DNA of 64,000 bases, from NCBI GenBank assembly GCA_035516255.1, contig DATJAL010000029.1, positions 62,001-126,000 on the forward strand. Direction: 5' to 3'. Made by a program: the position numbers and the translations under genes. The notes below the pieces were generated by a model. It did no database searches. It was not told the DNA's origin and saw only the letters and a list, made by a program, of their open reading frames with translations. This stretch comes from Chitinivibrionales bacterium. GTDB lineage: Bacteria; Fibrobacterota; Chitinivibrionia; Chitinivibrionales; FEN-1185. This document shows, piece after piece, positions 18,701 to 27,200 of this stretch. Every line of letters starts with the position of its first letter. Position 1 is the first letter of the stretch.

Positions 18701-20988
18701 AGCAGCAGGCCATCGACGTGCGGGCCGCGGGCGACTGCGCCTACGTTGCGGTGCAGGGCAACATCCTCTTCAACCACACCTATTACGTAGGCCTGTGGCT
18801 GCGCCGTTCCGACGGCGCGTGGACGCGGCCTTCGGCGGCCGGGTACGACAGCGTGCGCACGCCGTCGTACACCTGGCAGAACGTGGTATACTTTACAAAA
18901 CAGAACGACACGGTGTTCGCCTTCAACAACAGCGTACGGCTGCTCAACACGCCGGGCGACTCGTCGGTGACGCACAACACGCTCTACTACGTTCCGCTCG
19001 ACACCGCGGCGCTCGCCGGGTTCGTGCAGGCGGGCGTGGGCTTTACGTTCAAGAACAAGGACGGCGGCGTTCCTTTCTACATAGGAATCAGGGTCGATAC
19101 GATCCCGCCGGGATACTCCCTCGCCGACGTGCGCATCTTCCACCGCACCGACGCCGGCGCGTGGCTCGTGGACGGCAGCCCGCTCGCCGTGGACACGGCC
19201 GGCCGGTACGTGTACGTGCTCACCAACAAGCTCGACCTGCCGTTCGTCGCCCTGATCGACACCACGCATCCGAAGCTGAGCGTGAACGCGGGCGCATGGG
19301 ACCCGGTCCCGGCGCAGCACCCTTTTGCCGACACCATCGTGGTGCGCGACCATCTGTCCAATGTCTCGTGGCACTTCTACGCGGCAAAGGGAGGCTCGTC
19401 GCTTTTCACGAGCGACACCGCGCAGCTGGGCACCCTCTCCGACACGCTCGACACCATCATCGTCTCTGTGGACGGCCAGTACGCGAGCGTCGACAACGGC
19501 GCGCGCGCCGTTGTGTATGTTTTCGACGGCACGCACCGCGATTCCGTCGACCTGTCGCGGTCGGTGATCCTCGACACGGCCGGGATCGTGCGCACCGCGG
19601 CGCAGGACTGGACGCCCCTGAGCACCACCATGGTGCTTGACACGCAGGACGTCAAGCGGATCCTCAGGCCGCTTTCGTCCAAGAGCCCGTGGAAATACGA
19701 TCCCAAGCAGTTCAGGCTCTTCCGCTGGATGCCGGGCCCCGCGAACGCCGCGAGCGCGTCGAAATGGACCGAATATTCCGACAGCGGCGCCGCAACGTTC
19801 GCGCTCGCGCGCGGCAGCCTGCTCTGGCTCAAGACCAGGGACATGGCCGCGCTGCCGCTCGGCCGCGGCGTCACCCCGCCCCTCACGAAGCCTTTCGCCG
19901 TGCGGCTTGGGCCCAAGACCTTCACCGATGTCGCCCTGCCGTTCAACTTCGACGTGACGCTGGGCGACATTTTCGCGGCTACCGGCGCGCTGCCGGTCGC
20001 GCCGGACTCGCTGCAGTTCTATTCCTGGCACAAGAACGCCGCGGGAAGGTACTGGACCGATGCGAAGTTCATCGCGGGCATCGATTCCCTCAACAACAGG
20101 GCGGCGACGCTCGCCGGCGGCGCGGGATTCTCGGTGTTCAACCCGAGCGCCGACACCCTCATGCTCGTGGTGCCGCCGCTGCCGCAGGCGATGTCGAACA
20201 TCGGCCTGTCCAAGAAGCGGCAAACAACGGGCGGCTGGGCCCTCAGGGTGGTGCCCGTGCTCTCCGACGGCACGCCGCTCACCTCGTTGTACTGCGGCTT
20301 CGCGCCCGCGCGGGACGGCGGCGTGTCGTGGTATCCGACGGCGCCCTCACTTGTCAAGGCGTATGCCGCGGTATATGATCCTGCCGCGGGCCAGACGCAC
20401 GGCAACGCCGTGGTCCATGCCATGCCGGACGGAGGCGCAGCGTACCTGCTCGTGTTCGGCAACGAGACCGACCAGCGGGCCGCGATTTCATACAAGGTAG
20501 AAAATGTGAAGACGCTGCCGCAGGGCATGAAGGCGCGGCTGTACAACCCGGCCGCCGATTCGGCCGCCGACGCCTCAAGTGCCGGCGCGACCGTGGCCGT
20601 GGATGCGGGCGGCCGGGAATACCGCTGGCTGTTCGCGGGCACCGACGCGTATCTCGCCAAGGTGCGCACCATCGCGCGGCCGGGCGTGCTGCGGTTCATG
20701 GGGACGTATCCCAACCCGTTCAGGTCGTTCGTGCGGATACGGTACAGCCTGCCGTACGACGGCGTGGACAAAGTAAAGTTCGTGATCTACGACCTGCGCG
20801 GCCGCGCCGTGTGGAAGACGCAGATAACGCCGGGCTTCATGACCGGCAGCAGCGAGCTCCTGTGGAACGCGCAGGCGTCCGACGGCCGGCCCGCGGCCGC
20901 GGGCGTGTACATCGTTTCGATGTCGGCGCTCGCGAAGACGGGCAGGCAACTGGGGGTGTTTAACGGGAAGATGACGTTGATAAAATAG
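9775..20988 (+). CDS. giant secreted protein: DUF2341, LamG-like, 21 Ig-like repeats, PKD, T9SS sorting domain
   Basis: A 3737-aa exported protein. An N-terminal signal peptide (residues 1-26, ending near TTEA) precedes a DUF2341-type beta domain (about 30-150), then a LamG/concanavalin-like domain that begins at LGAYHLNETGS and resumes at NFTFSAWAW, interrupted by a Gly-rich segment of about 165 residues. From residue 559 to 2502 I count 21 Ig-like units of about 92 aa, each with YQWQ near the middle, an F/YRC motif, usually NGCG, and a closing VC. A PKD-like domain follows (about 2503-2580, WDFGDS), then fibronectin-like and unassigned beta domains. The last ~98 residues (from YPNPFRSF) form a type A T9SS sorting domain ending in a basic tail. 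It is probably a surface adhesin or carbohydrate-binding protein; no catalytic motif is seen. Confidence 0.9.
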   Translation: MRIDRWCTAAMMVFMGMFGWTATTEADDFSPWKYASDVNLNTTGLGVSGDVAGFPVLIRLSGTTFTPSIFSQANSDGSDIRFSKSDHVTALPYQIERWDFANSVAEIWVKVDVTGATNGGQTQIRMYWGNSGATSQSNGANVFNNGYLGAYHLNETGSNTPNGYADATGVYSATGYNMVSGDQVAGQIAFGQNFGDGYHGKYLSIFGGTTGTGCQVNVTAVDANGAITTINTTPVSGGTGYAVGDYLLVGNSANGGQGNNGVVKVTAVSGTAASTLAFVTCPHQGGSGGGGNVATVNITAPTGAITAATVANYGVAYNVGDTLLVAGGNGDGKLLVATTNTTNGGQWGFGAKTVTILSGGSGYTTANGVSTTDKNWYTTGTKATTKLGPGLTFASAPNFTFSAWAWSSGTADADVLFSLTKATNGNCIKLKRHDANNLTVAFTTNGAETYTTSNNFPNPSSSWVHVGFTVTNTGTCAVYINGTPQAITTTPTAISTGSYYFNYLGSDYYMNPCQLFQGKFNEAEISNVARSADWMMLAYQSQKTGASWFSFTPIASSAPTIVTQPTNQTVSVGSVASFSVVANGGGLSYQWQRSNDGGSTWNNVSGGAGGTTANYTLTTVAGDNGAQFRCYVSNSYGNVTSNAATLTVTCTNPSISGNPQNTTVNAGQTATFTVTASGSNLSYQWQRNTGTWTNVGTNSASYGFTTAYPADNGAQFRCVVSGACGSPVTSGTATLTVQCPLATITAQPTNQSASGGNPVTFSITASGSVTYQWLRSDNSGGSWYTPSGTTTNSSYTFTTAYPADNGSWYECNVTNSCGTVTSNHATLTVSPACVPPSISAGPVTQTIPAGDNVTFSVTATGDGLVYQWQYSTDNGTTWNPWTIGTGYTTATLTFATSDVVNGYYFRCQITGTCGNATSGSAVLNVCDPPFVSQDPQNQSVLAGQNASFTISAAGPNISYQWFCDSGSGIFHPISGQTGTILSFTASQSQDGYQYLCMVSNSCDFVNSNEATLSVCTPTAITSQPSNVNVTAGQPASFTVAAIGSGTLTYQWQYSLNGGGTWGNVPSGGTAATYSFTTSSSDNGSLYKCLVSNGCATPAVSNNATLTVCTPPSLASQPVNWSGVAGNTASFSITVPGNVTSPSYQWQKSTNGGSSWSNVTLGTGGNTPSYSFTTQGSDNGSQYHCVVTNSCGTATSNAALATVCVPASITGNPSNQNVIDGGGATFTVTAAGGGTIYYQWQQSTDGGNTWSIIGGATSASYAFTANIGENGYQYRCGALVNGCGGTAYSAAAALSVCIPPAITANPSNQSVNAGSTASFSAAASGSGTISYQWQQSADGGSTWNPIGGATSATYGFTAAANQDQYRFRCQASNGCGSAALSAAAVLTVCSQAAVSVGPSPQSVTAGANATFSITATGTPLISYQWQVSTDNGSTWNNVTSGGLAATYTFTTATGENGWQYRCAVSTGCFTTAYSPAALLTVCTPPSITQQPVSQPGKQVGDQVTFTVTVPAEVTAPVNYQWQKSTDGGTTWPPAPGASTSSSYTFTVASGDGTAQFRCYITNGCGQIYSNAVNIGVCTAVSITSNPSAQNVTAGNAATFTVAATGVPAPSYQWQVSVDNQATWNNVALNGTSAAYTFTTASTDNGSYFRCNVTNGCGSPATSASALLTVCTPPSISQQPTNPGTVIAGSPITLTVAVPVVVTSPSFQWQRSLDTGKTWNNVATGGAAASYNFTSASTDNGVQVRCMVSNSCGTVYSSVITLAVCTPVAIAGNPGNQSVTAGQNATFTVTATGSGTLLYQWDYSANGGATWSNVLSGGTAASLVVATTSNLDGYKYRCNVSNGCGSPAVSAAASLSVCTPPSIATQPVPPPLKNVGDPVTISVTVPAQVTSPAYQWQRSGDNGATWQSASGASATTATYTFTAAAGDFGAQYRCVVSNGCGTATSNAVTLSVCTQAAVTVPPAPQSVTAGQNATFTVTATGTPSVSYQWQYSADTGKTWTNVAVGGTAASYTFTSATANNAWQYRAAVSTGCGTVVYSAAALLSVCTPPSVLQPPASQTDMIGQSVTFGVVVPPEVTSPAYQWQRSPDGNTWTNATGATAATASYTFTVAAGDDGARFRCVVTNGCGTVNSAAATLTICTPASITMAPVDQSTVAGQNVTFSVAAAGSAPLSYQWQTSPDSITWSPVSSGGTAASYTFASATSEDLSYFRCVVSGNCGTPAVSPGGRLHVCTPPHVVSQPGNQDKNLGDTAVFGVTCTGSSLAYQWQRSPTGTTWTNATAGTGAATAMYRLVSTAGDDSARFRCMVTNGCGRDSSAAAMLLVCSPPSIAAQPKDTSVVTGGTATFRVGFVGTLPQYQWQKSSDGLVWNDTAGATAAAFAFTAKATDNGLRFRCYIKSKCGDVISNPAVLTVCDPAAITAQTVANDTLISGATVVFGVTATGTSRTYQWQRRGAADTGFMAIPAAAAATYAFVAQTPDSGARYRCLVSASCGAPAVSAVALLTVYGRVHAAFGAVPAAGQVPLSVSFYDSSSGNFSTRAWDFGDSTVDTVSKNPAHSFTRAGTYTVRLAVTGVGGTDTASLSVFAYNPGGNPIQMTGAYVTPQKIRVTLTGYNAIAPPSPSVSADSVGLWYTVASWPQTRGQSTFIKYYTPAALRAGGATFTDVIDVPALTGKDSVYGIMSDILWSDRKTTPFDSGNGALVLMRDTMPIADSLLISGVYIPDDTARIYLDNAAGIDTSRVDSVGVWYSLATDTVNFKDQAFTKWFAAADVVKAGSRYVYSIVNSQFNNEQKTMYAAVELHGKNGRYSPPLSTSFTVGKQRPHNPIHLAAHALSATRIRLTWNNLAAYGIERMIIWYRTGSPVPLSVDVTSLHLDSLVPGVSDTVIIGNKFSEDTRYFFGAQVFKGGLWSAITDSSSATDSTLKAGDTLPYNSVQVKSLVFDTSVNQLRVCWSVNMAQAESLQVGILYSTDGPPTVNTGQQQAIDVRAAGDCAYVAVQGNILFNHTYYVGLWLRRSDGAWTRPSAAGYDSVRTPSYTWQNVVYFTKQNDTVFAFNNSVRLLNTPGDSSVTHNTLYYVPLDTAALAGFVQAGVGFTFKNKDGGVPFYIGIRVDTIPPGYSLADVRIFHRTDAGAWLVDGSPLAVDTAGRYVYVLTNKLDLPFVALIDTTHPKLSVNAGAWDPVPAQHPFADTIVVRDHLSNVSWHFYAAKGGSSLFTSDTAQLGTLSDTLDTIIVSVDGQYASVDNGARAVVYVFDGTHRDSVDLSRSVILDTAGIVRTAAQDWTPLSTTMVLDTQDVKRILRPLSSKSPWKYDPKQFRLFRWMPGPANAASASKWTEYSDSGAATFALARGSLLWLKTRDMAALPLGRGVTPPLTKPFAVRLGPKTFTDVALPFNFDVTLGDIFAATGALPVAPDSLQFYSWHKNAAGRYWTDAKFIAGIDSLNNRAATLAGGAGFSVFNPSADTLMLVVPPLPQAMSNIGLSKKRQTTGGWALRVVPVLSDGTPLTSLYCGFAPARDGGVSWYPTAPSLVKAYAAVYDPAAGQTHGNAVVHAMPDGGAAYLLVFGNETDQRAAISYKVENVKTLPQGMKARLYNPAADSAADASSAGATVAVDAGGREYRWLFAGTDAYLAKVRTIARPGVLRFMGTYPNPFRSFVRIRYSLPYDGVDKVKFVIYDLRGRAVWKTQITPGFMTGSSELLWNAQASDGRPAAAGVYIVSMSALAKTGRQLGVFNGKMTLIK

Positions 20989-21019
20989 AAAATAGAAATC
21001 AGATAACTAGAAAATAATA

Positions 21020-21108
21020 ATTTGGTGGGGGAGGTTTCCCCCTGGGATGCGGCCGGGTACCGACGGTTGCAAGATTCACGCATCCGCTGGGCGCACCCGC
21101 GGAGATCG
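21020..21108 (+). repeat. structured intergenic repeat, family B type III (short)
   Basis: It starts TTTGGTGGGGGAGGTTTCCC and continues GATGCGGCCGGGTACCGACGG, with GGGCGCACCCGCGGAGATCGG at the end. The 3' half matches the copy at 32908-33077. Confidence 0.7.
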
Positions 21109-21130
21109 GTTTGATTGCTGATTAAAAATT

Positions 21131-21180
21131 CCCCTCTCCGATTCGGAAAGGGGCCGCCCGGAGGGCCGGGGTGAGGTCAA
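21131..21180 (+). repeat. CCCTCTCC-type intergenic hairpin, family D
   Basis: CCCCTCTCCGATTCGGAAAG and then GGGCCGGGGTGAGGTCAAAG. It resembles the elements near 9088, 41927 and 46752, and can form a stem from CCCCTCTCCG paired with the following CGGAAAGGGG. Confidence 0.5.
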
Positions 21181-21282
21181 AGGAAAAAAGAAAAATCATG
21201 CGAAATACCGTTTACGTTGCAACTTTGTCACTCTGATACTCTGTTGCTATTTTTAATACTTTTTTGCCGAAGGGGATTACGA

Positions 21283-24200
21283 ATGAGAAGAAGTTTTGGA
21301 ATTTCCGCGATAGCCGTGGGTGCGGTGCTGGCATGGTTCACAATTGCGAATGCGCAAACGTATCCGGCGACGATGACGATACCGGTTACGTTTTTCGATT
21401 TTCATTCGGATGGATCATGCCCTGACTTTAATCCCGGGTGCGATCCCGGAGGCTCACGAAATCAACTTCCGTTTCTGAAGCTGGTTGCCGACACACTCGA
21501 TAGCGATGGTCTGCCGGTGCGCGGAGACTCACTTCTATTCAGCTATTACGTTAACAAATGGTTCCGGCCTTGGCCGCAAAGCAATTATGGACAGGGAAGT
21601 GACTTCATGCGGCCGACGTATGGAGTGGGCGGTACTCCGGCGGCCTATGGTAAGACCGCTACGGTGGCAACTTATGATAAAGACACCTCTTACAAAAATA
21701 TTGAAATAGACACCTCGCTTATCTTCACTTATGTTGCAAATTCTGACGGTCAATATCAAATAACAAGTGCGAATTATTTTCCGCTTAACGGAAAAGGTTT
21801 CGGAATTGATCCGAACACAAAGAATTGGGATTACTTTCATTTTAACAACGGTCTGGTGTGGAACGCCGATTATATAAATCCGACAACATTCCCTAACAAT
21901 TACTCGTTTTCAATGCACCTCAATAGGAAATTTATTCTCAGGGCAGGGCTTACTTTCAATTTCAAGGGTGACGATGACGTTTGGGTATTCATCAATGGAC
22001 ATCTTGTTCTTGACCTCGGCGGAATGCACAACAATACTACAGGCGGTTTCAATCTTGACAATTGGTTTGCGCCTTTGCATCTTCAACTCGGGCAACCAGC
22101 TACTATCGATGTTTTCTACTGCGAACGCCAGGCAACGGGCTCCAACATCCAGATTACCACCAACCTCCTCAACGTTCCCTATATCGACCTGACCGTGACG
22201 CCGAAGCAAGATACGATTTCCGCGGGTGACTCCATTGTGATGCACGGCCACGTGGTTGACGAGCTCGGCCTCATAAACACCCATTCCGACACCGCAATGA
22301 AATGGAGGATAGAGGACGCAATCACCCACCAGACCACGGGCTTCAGGGAATATCTGAACAAAAGCTACCCGCCCTACACGGATTCCCTCAACGTTTTCCA
22401 CGCGGTTGACGCATACCACTGGTACAACATCATCGTCTGGGTCGACCAGGTGCTCGGTCTCGGTGTGCTTGCCGACACCATTCATGTTTTCATCAGACCC
22501 AGCACGGCCAACCATCTCGTGATCGAAGCGAGCCCTAATCAGAGCGCCAGTCCCAACGCGGACGCGCCGCTGGGAACCATAACGATCCCCGGCAATGTCC
22601 TACACGACTCGGTCTACGCCGTATTGCGCGACAGGTTCGGAAACTTCGTGGGCCCCGCCGCGTCCCTTTCGCCGTGGACGTACGATCCAGCCTATGTGAC
22701 CGCCACGACGGTCAACGCGCCGCTGGGCGAGGGCGACATCATGCGGAACACCAGCAACAACGGCACCACCACGGTCACGGCGCATCAGGGTTCAATGTCC
22801 GGTTCGGTGCAGGTGATCCTGTCCAATGTGTCGTATTCAAAGGTCATCATCACCGGCAGCAAGACCGCCACCACCGACATCGGTTCCATTTCGCTCCGCA
22901 CCGACCAGAGCACTACGCTCTGGGCAAAGGCGCTCCGCGCCGACGGCAGCGGCATCTGGGACACGGTGCAGGCGCAATGGGGCGCCAGCCCGTACCTTAA
23001 ATTCAGCGTGCCCCCGCCGTACGGATTTTCATGGGGCTTTCAGCCTGACACCGCCGCGTCGGGCAAGATTTTTATTTCCATGGGATCGCTGCGCGACACG
23101 ATCAGCGCGGTTTTCAGCGTTGGCCTTCCCGCGAGCATGGCACTATATCCCAATTCCGGTGCGCCGGGCCAGGGTGGTAATAATGTTTATGGCCCGTCGG
23201 CAAACGCAACGGCGGGACAGCCGTTCCCGCTGTATGCCAAGATTTTCTCGAGCAACAGCGAATGGCTGAGCGCCAATGAGGGCGCGGGCGTTTCCGGATT
23301 TACCTGGACCTTGACAGATGCGCAGGGTAATCCCACCACGGCGGGAGCGATCACCTCGAACGGGTCCATCGCCTCGTTCACCGGCACGGTTTCCGGCAAG
23401 GCGGTGAAGGTGACCGCGACCTACGGCGCCATGAGCAAATCAATCCTGATCGCCATTCTGCCCGGGGCCGCGGCCAAACTCGTGATCGAGCCCGACGCCA
23501 CGGGCGGCAGCGCGTATCCCAACGACCCGACCGGCGCCCACCGCGCGGGCACCGTCACCATCCTGGGAACTTCCACGAGCATTTCCGTGTACGCGGTGCT
23601 GCGCGACCAGTACGGCAACTTTGCCGGGTTTTCCGATCCGACAACTTGGACCAGCAGAGACCCGACCACGGTGCGTGACTCCGCGGGCAATGCGGCGATA
23701 GGCGAGGGAGTCTGCATCCGCAACGCCGCATCAGGCCAGACCTACATTGTGGCGCAGGACGGGACAAATCCATCCCTGCACGACAGCGTGCTCGTGGTGC
23801 TGAGCAGCATCTCCTACACGGCGCTGCGGATCGTGGTGCGTGATTCCACCAAGATTTCCGTCCTTTCCATGACCATAGACCAGGACACCACGCTCAAGGT
23901 GCAGGGCCTGCGCTCGGACGGCGCGGGCTGGGACTACGTGCCGGCGCAATGGTTGATTTCAGGCACATTTGTCAATCCGCCCGGAGCGCCCGGCGCGGCC
24001 TCGAGCTGGCACGTGTATCCGCAGGACACCGGCAACGGGTGGATCAAGGTGAGCATGGGCGGCGCGCTCCCCGACTCGGTGCGCACGCAGTTCGGGCCCG
24101 GCGCGCCCAAATACATCGTTCTCTATCCGGCCGCGGGCGCGCCCGGACCGGGCAACACCGCGTATTTCGACCCGACGTACGCCTATTCCGACATCGCGGG

Positions 24201-27200
24201 CCAGGCCTTCCCCGTGGTGGCCAAGGTGTTTGACAAAGCGGGAATCTGGCTCAGCTCTTACGAGACCGGCACCTCGCCCGTCGCGTGGAGCGTGTACGAA
24301 TTCCCGTCCAACCATGCCACGCCCACCGGGAGCCTGAGCCTCGGCGCGGGGTACAGCACCTCATTTACGGGGCAGAAGGCCCAGAACGCGGTGTACGTGA
24401 TCGCCGCGTTCACCGCAAGCGGCGGCACGTTCCGCGATTCAATACAGGTGCGCGTGGCGGCCGGAGCGGCCACGCACCTCACCATCGAGGCGGCGTGGGA
24501 CTCCACGACGAGCCCCAACGCCGACAACCGCCTCGGGTCGGTCCCCTTTACCACCACGATGCTGCGGGACACGGTGTACGCCGTTTTGCGCGACGCGTTC
24601 GGTAATTTCGCGGGCCGCGCCACGGCCGCGTCCTGGACAAGCAGGAATACCGCGGTGGCGACGGCCTCCATGATCAACGCGGCCATGGGCCAGGGCCAGA
24701 TCGTGCGGCAGGCGCAGAACGCCGCGAACACCTACGTGGTGGCGGCGCAGGGGGGCATGAGCGATTCGGTGCAGGTGATACTCCCGAACGTCGGGTATTC
24801 GCAGATCCAGATCGCGGTGCGGGACTCGTTTACCATAGACACGCTCCACATGCGCACCGACCAGGACACCACGCTGTTCGCCCGCGGCCTCCGCGGCGAC
24901 GGCAGCGGCATCTGGGACGCCGTGCTGGTGCAGTGGTCGGCCAGCGCGGGCCTTGCGTTCAACAATACGCCGCCGTCGAACACGAAGTGGTCGTTCATGC
25001 CCACCACCGCGACATCGGGGAAAATCTACATCACCCTCGGCGCGCTCGGCGATTCCATCGTTGTCTTATTTGACAAGGGCCTGCCCAAGGCCATGGCGCT
25101 GTACCCGGCCGCCGGACAGCCCAACACGGTGGGCAACGCCGCGTACGCGCCCGCGGTGAACGCGGTCGCCGGAACACCGCTGCCGCTCTTCGCGAAGCTG
25201 TTCTCCCAGAGCGGCGAGTGGCTCAACTCCTACGAGCGCTCCGACGCGCCCATCACCTGGACGGTGCGCGAGCTGTCGGGCGGGACCAACTCCGGATCGC
25301 TTGACAAAAGCACAGGATCGTCCGCGAATTTCACGGGCGTCAAGGCCTACCAGACCGTGCTCGTGACCGCGACTTTCATGCAAAACGGCATGGTCATCAT
25401 GGACTCGGTCGCAATCACCATCCAGCCCGGCGCGGCGGCGCGGCTCGTGATCGAGCCCGATGCCACGGCGCCCACGGCCTATCCCTACGACCCGACCGGC
25501 GTGCACCGCGCCGGCCAGGTGACCATCGCGGGAACGGCGCAGAACCTGTCGGTGTTCGCGGTCCTGCGCGACAACCTCGGCAACTTCGTCGCCTTCTCGA
25601 ACCCCACCGCCTGGACCTCCCGCGACGCCGCGACCGTGGGCGTTTCGGCGGGCAACGCGGCGCAGGGCGAGGGGGTACTGCACCGCAACGTCCAGACCGG
25701 CCAGGCGTGGGTGGTCGCGCAGGGCCAGGGCTTCACCGACAGCGTGCTGGTCATTCTGAGCACCGTGTATTACACCGCGCTGCGCATCGTGGTGCGCGAC
25801 TCGACGAAGATAACGAATGTGCTTATGTCAATAGACCAGGACACCGTGATCAAGGTGCAGGGCCTGCGCTCCGACGGCGGGGGCTGGGAAAACACGGCCG
25901 CCGCGTGGACCGTGTCGGGCAGCCTGGGAGGCGCCGTCGCGCTCCCCGGCACCGCGGTCTCGTGGCAGATCGTGCCGTCCGACTCCGGATCGGGGTGGGT
26001 AAAGGCGAGCCTTGCCTCCGCCACGCCCGATTCCATATTGCTGCAGATCACGCCCGGCGCGCCGCGCACCGTGGTGCTCTATCCGCTCGACGGCCCGCCC
26101 GGCGGCGCCAACACGCCGTATCCCGGCCCTTCCTTCGTGCTCGCGGACTCCGCGGGCCGCGGCATGCAGCTGGTGGCCAAGGTGTTTGACAAAGCGGGAA
26201 TATGGCTTTCGGGCTACGAGCGCAGCACCGCGCCGGTCGCCTGGACCGTGATAGAGCTTCCCGGCAACCTCTCGCTGCCCACGGGCGGCCTGAGCCTCAG
26301 CGCCGGGTACAAGACCGTGTACACGCCCACCAAGGCGGGGAATTCGGTGTACGTGGTCGCGTCGTTCAGCGAAGCGGGCGTTTCGTGCGCCGACACCGTC
26401 GCCTTGCGCGTAACGCCCGGACCGGTGCAGCACATGGTGATCGAGGCCAGCCCTGATTCAACGGTGAGCCCCAACGCCGACAAGCGCCTCGGCTCGGTCA
26501 CGTTCACCAGCAGCATGCTCAAGGACAGCGTGTACGCCGTGCTGCGCGACCAGTTCGGCAACTTCGTGAGCCACGCCACGGCGGCGTTGTGGCTGAGCCG
26601 CGACACGCTCGTCGCCACCGCGACCGGAGCCCGCGCCGCGCTCGGCGAAGGCGAGATAACGCGCCACTCGATCAGCAACACCTCGACCTGGGTCGTCGCC
26701 GCGCAGGGGTCCTGGATCGACTCGGTGCAGGTGATCCTCTCCAACGTGACGTATTCGCAGATCCAGATCGTGGTGCGCGGCAGCGTGCGGATCGACACGC
26801 TGCAGATGCGCACCGACCAGGACACGACGCTGTCGGCCATCGGCCTGCGGTCGGACGGCAGCGGCATCTGGGACGACATCCAGGCGACGTGGGGGAACAC
26901 GTCGGGGCTGTCGTTCAACAACGTGGCGCCGCCGAGCGCCACGTCGTGGACGTTCTCGCCCGTAAACCCGGCAACGGGGAAGATCTTCATCGTGTGGGGG
27001 AGCGGAAGCCAGCAGGTGAGCGACACCGTCACCGCGATATTCTCCTACGGCAATCCCGTCTCGATGGCGCTGTACCCGGCGCCGGGCGCGCCGGACGCCA
27101 GCACGAACATGGCGTATCCCGCCACCGTCACGGTGGCCGCGGGCACGCCGCTGCCGCTTGTGGCCAAGCTCTTCACGCAGGGCGGGCAGTGGCTCTCCGG

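Noticed and set aside
18523-20223. 566-codon minus-strand open frame opposite the 3737-aa gene
   Set aside because: Antisense shadow caused by high GC at third positions; no start signal or recognisable domain.
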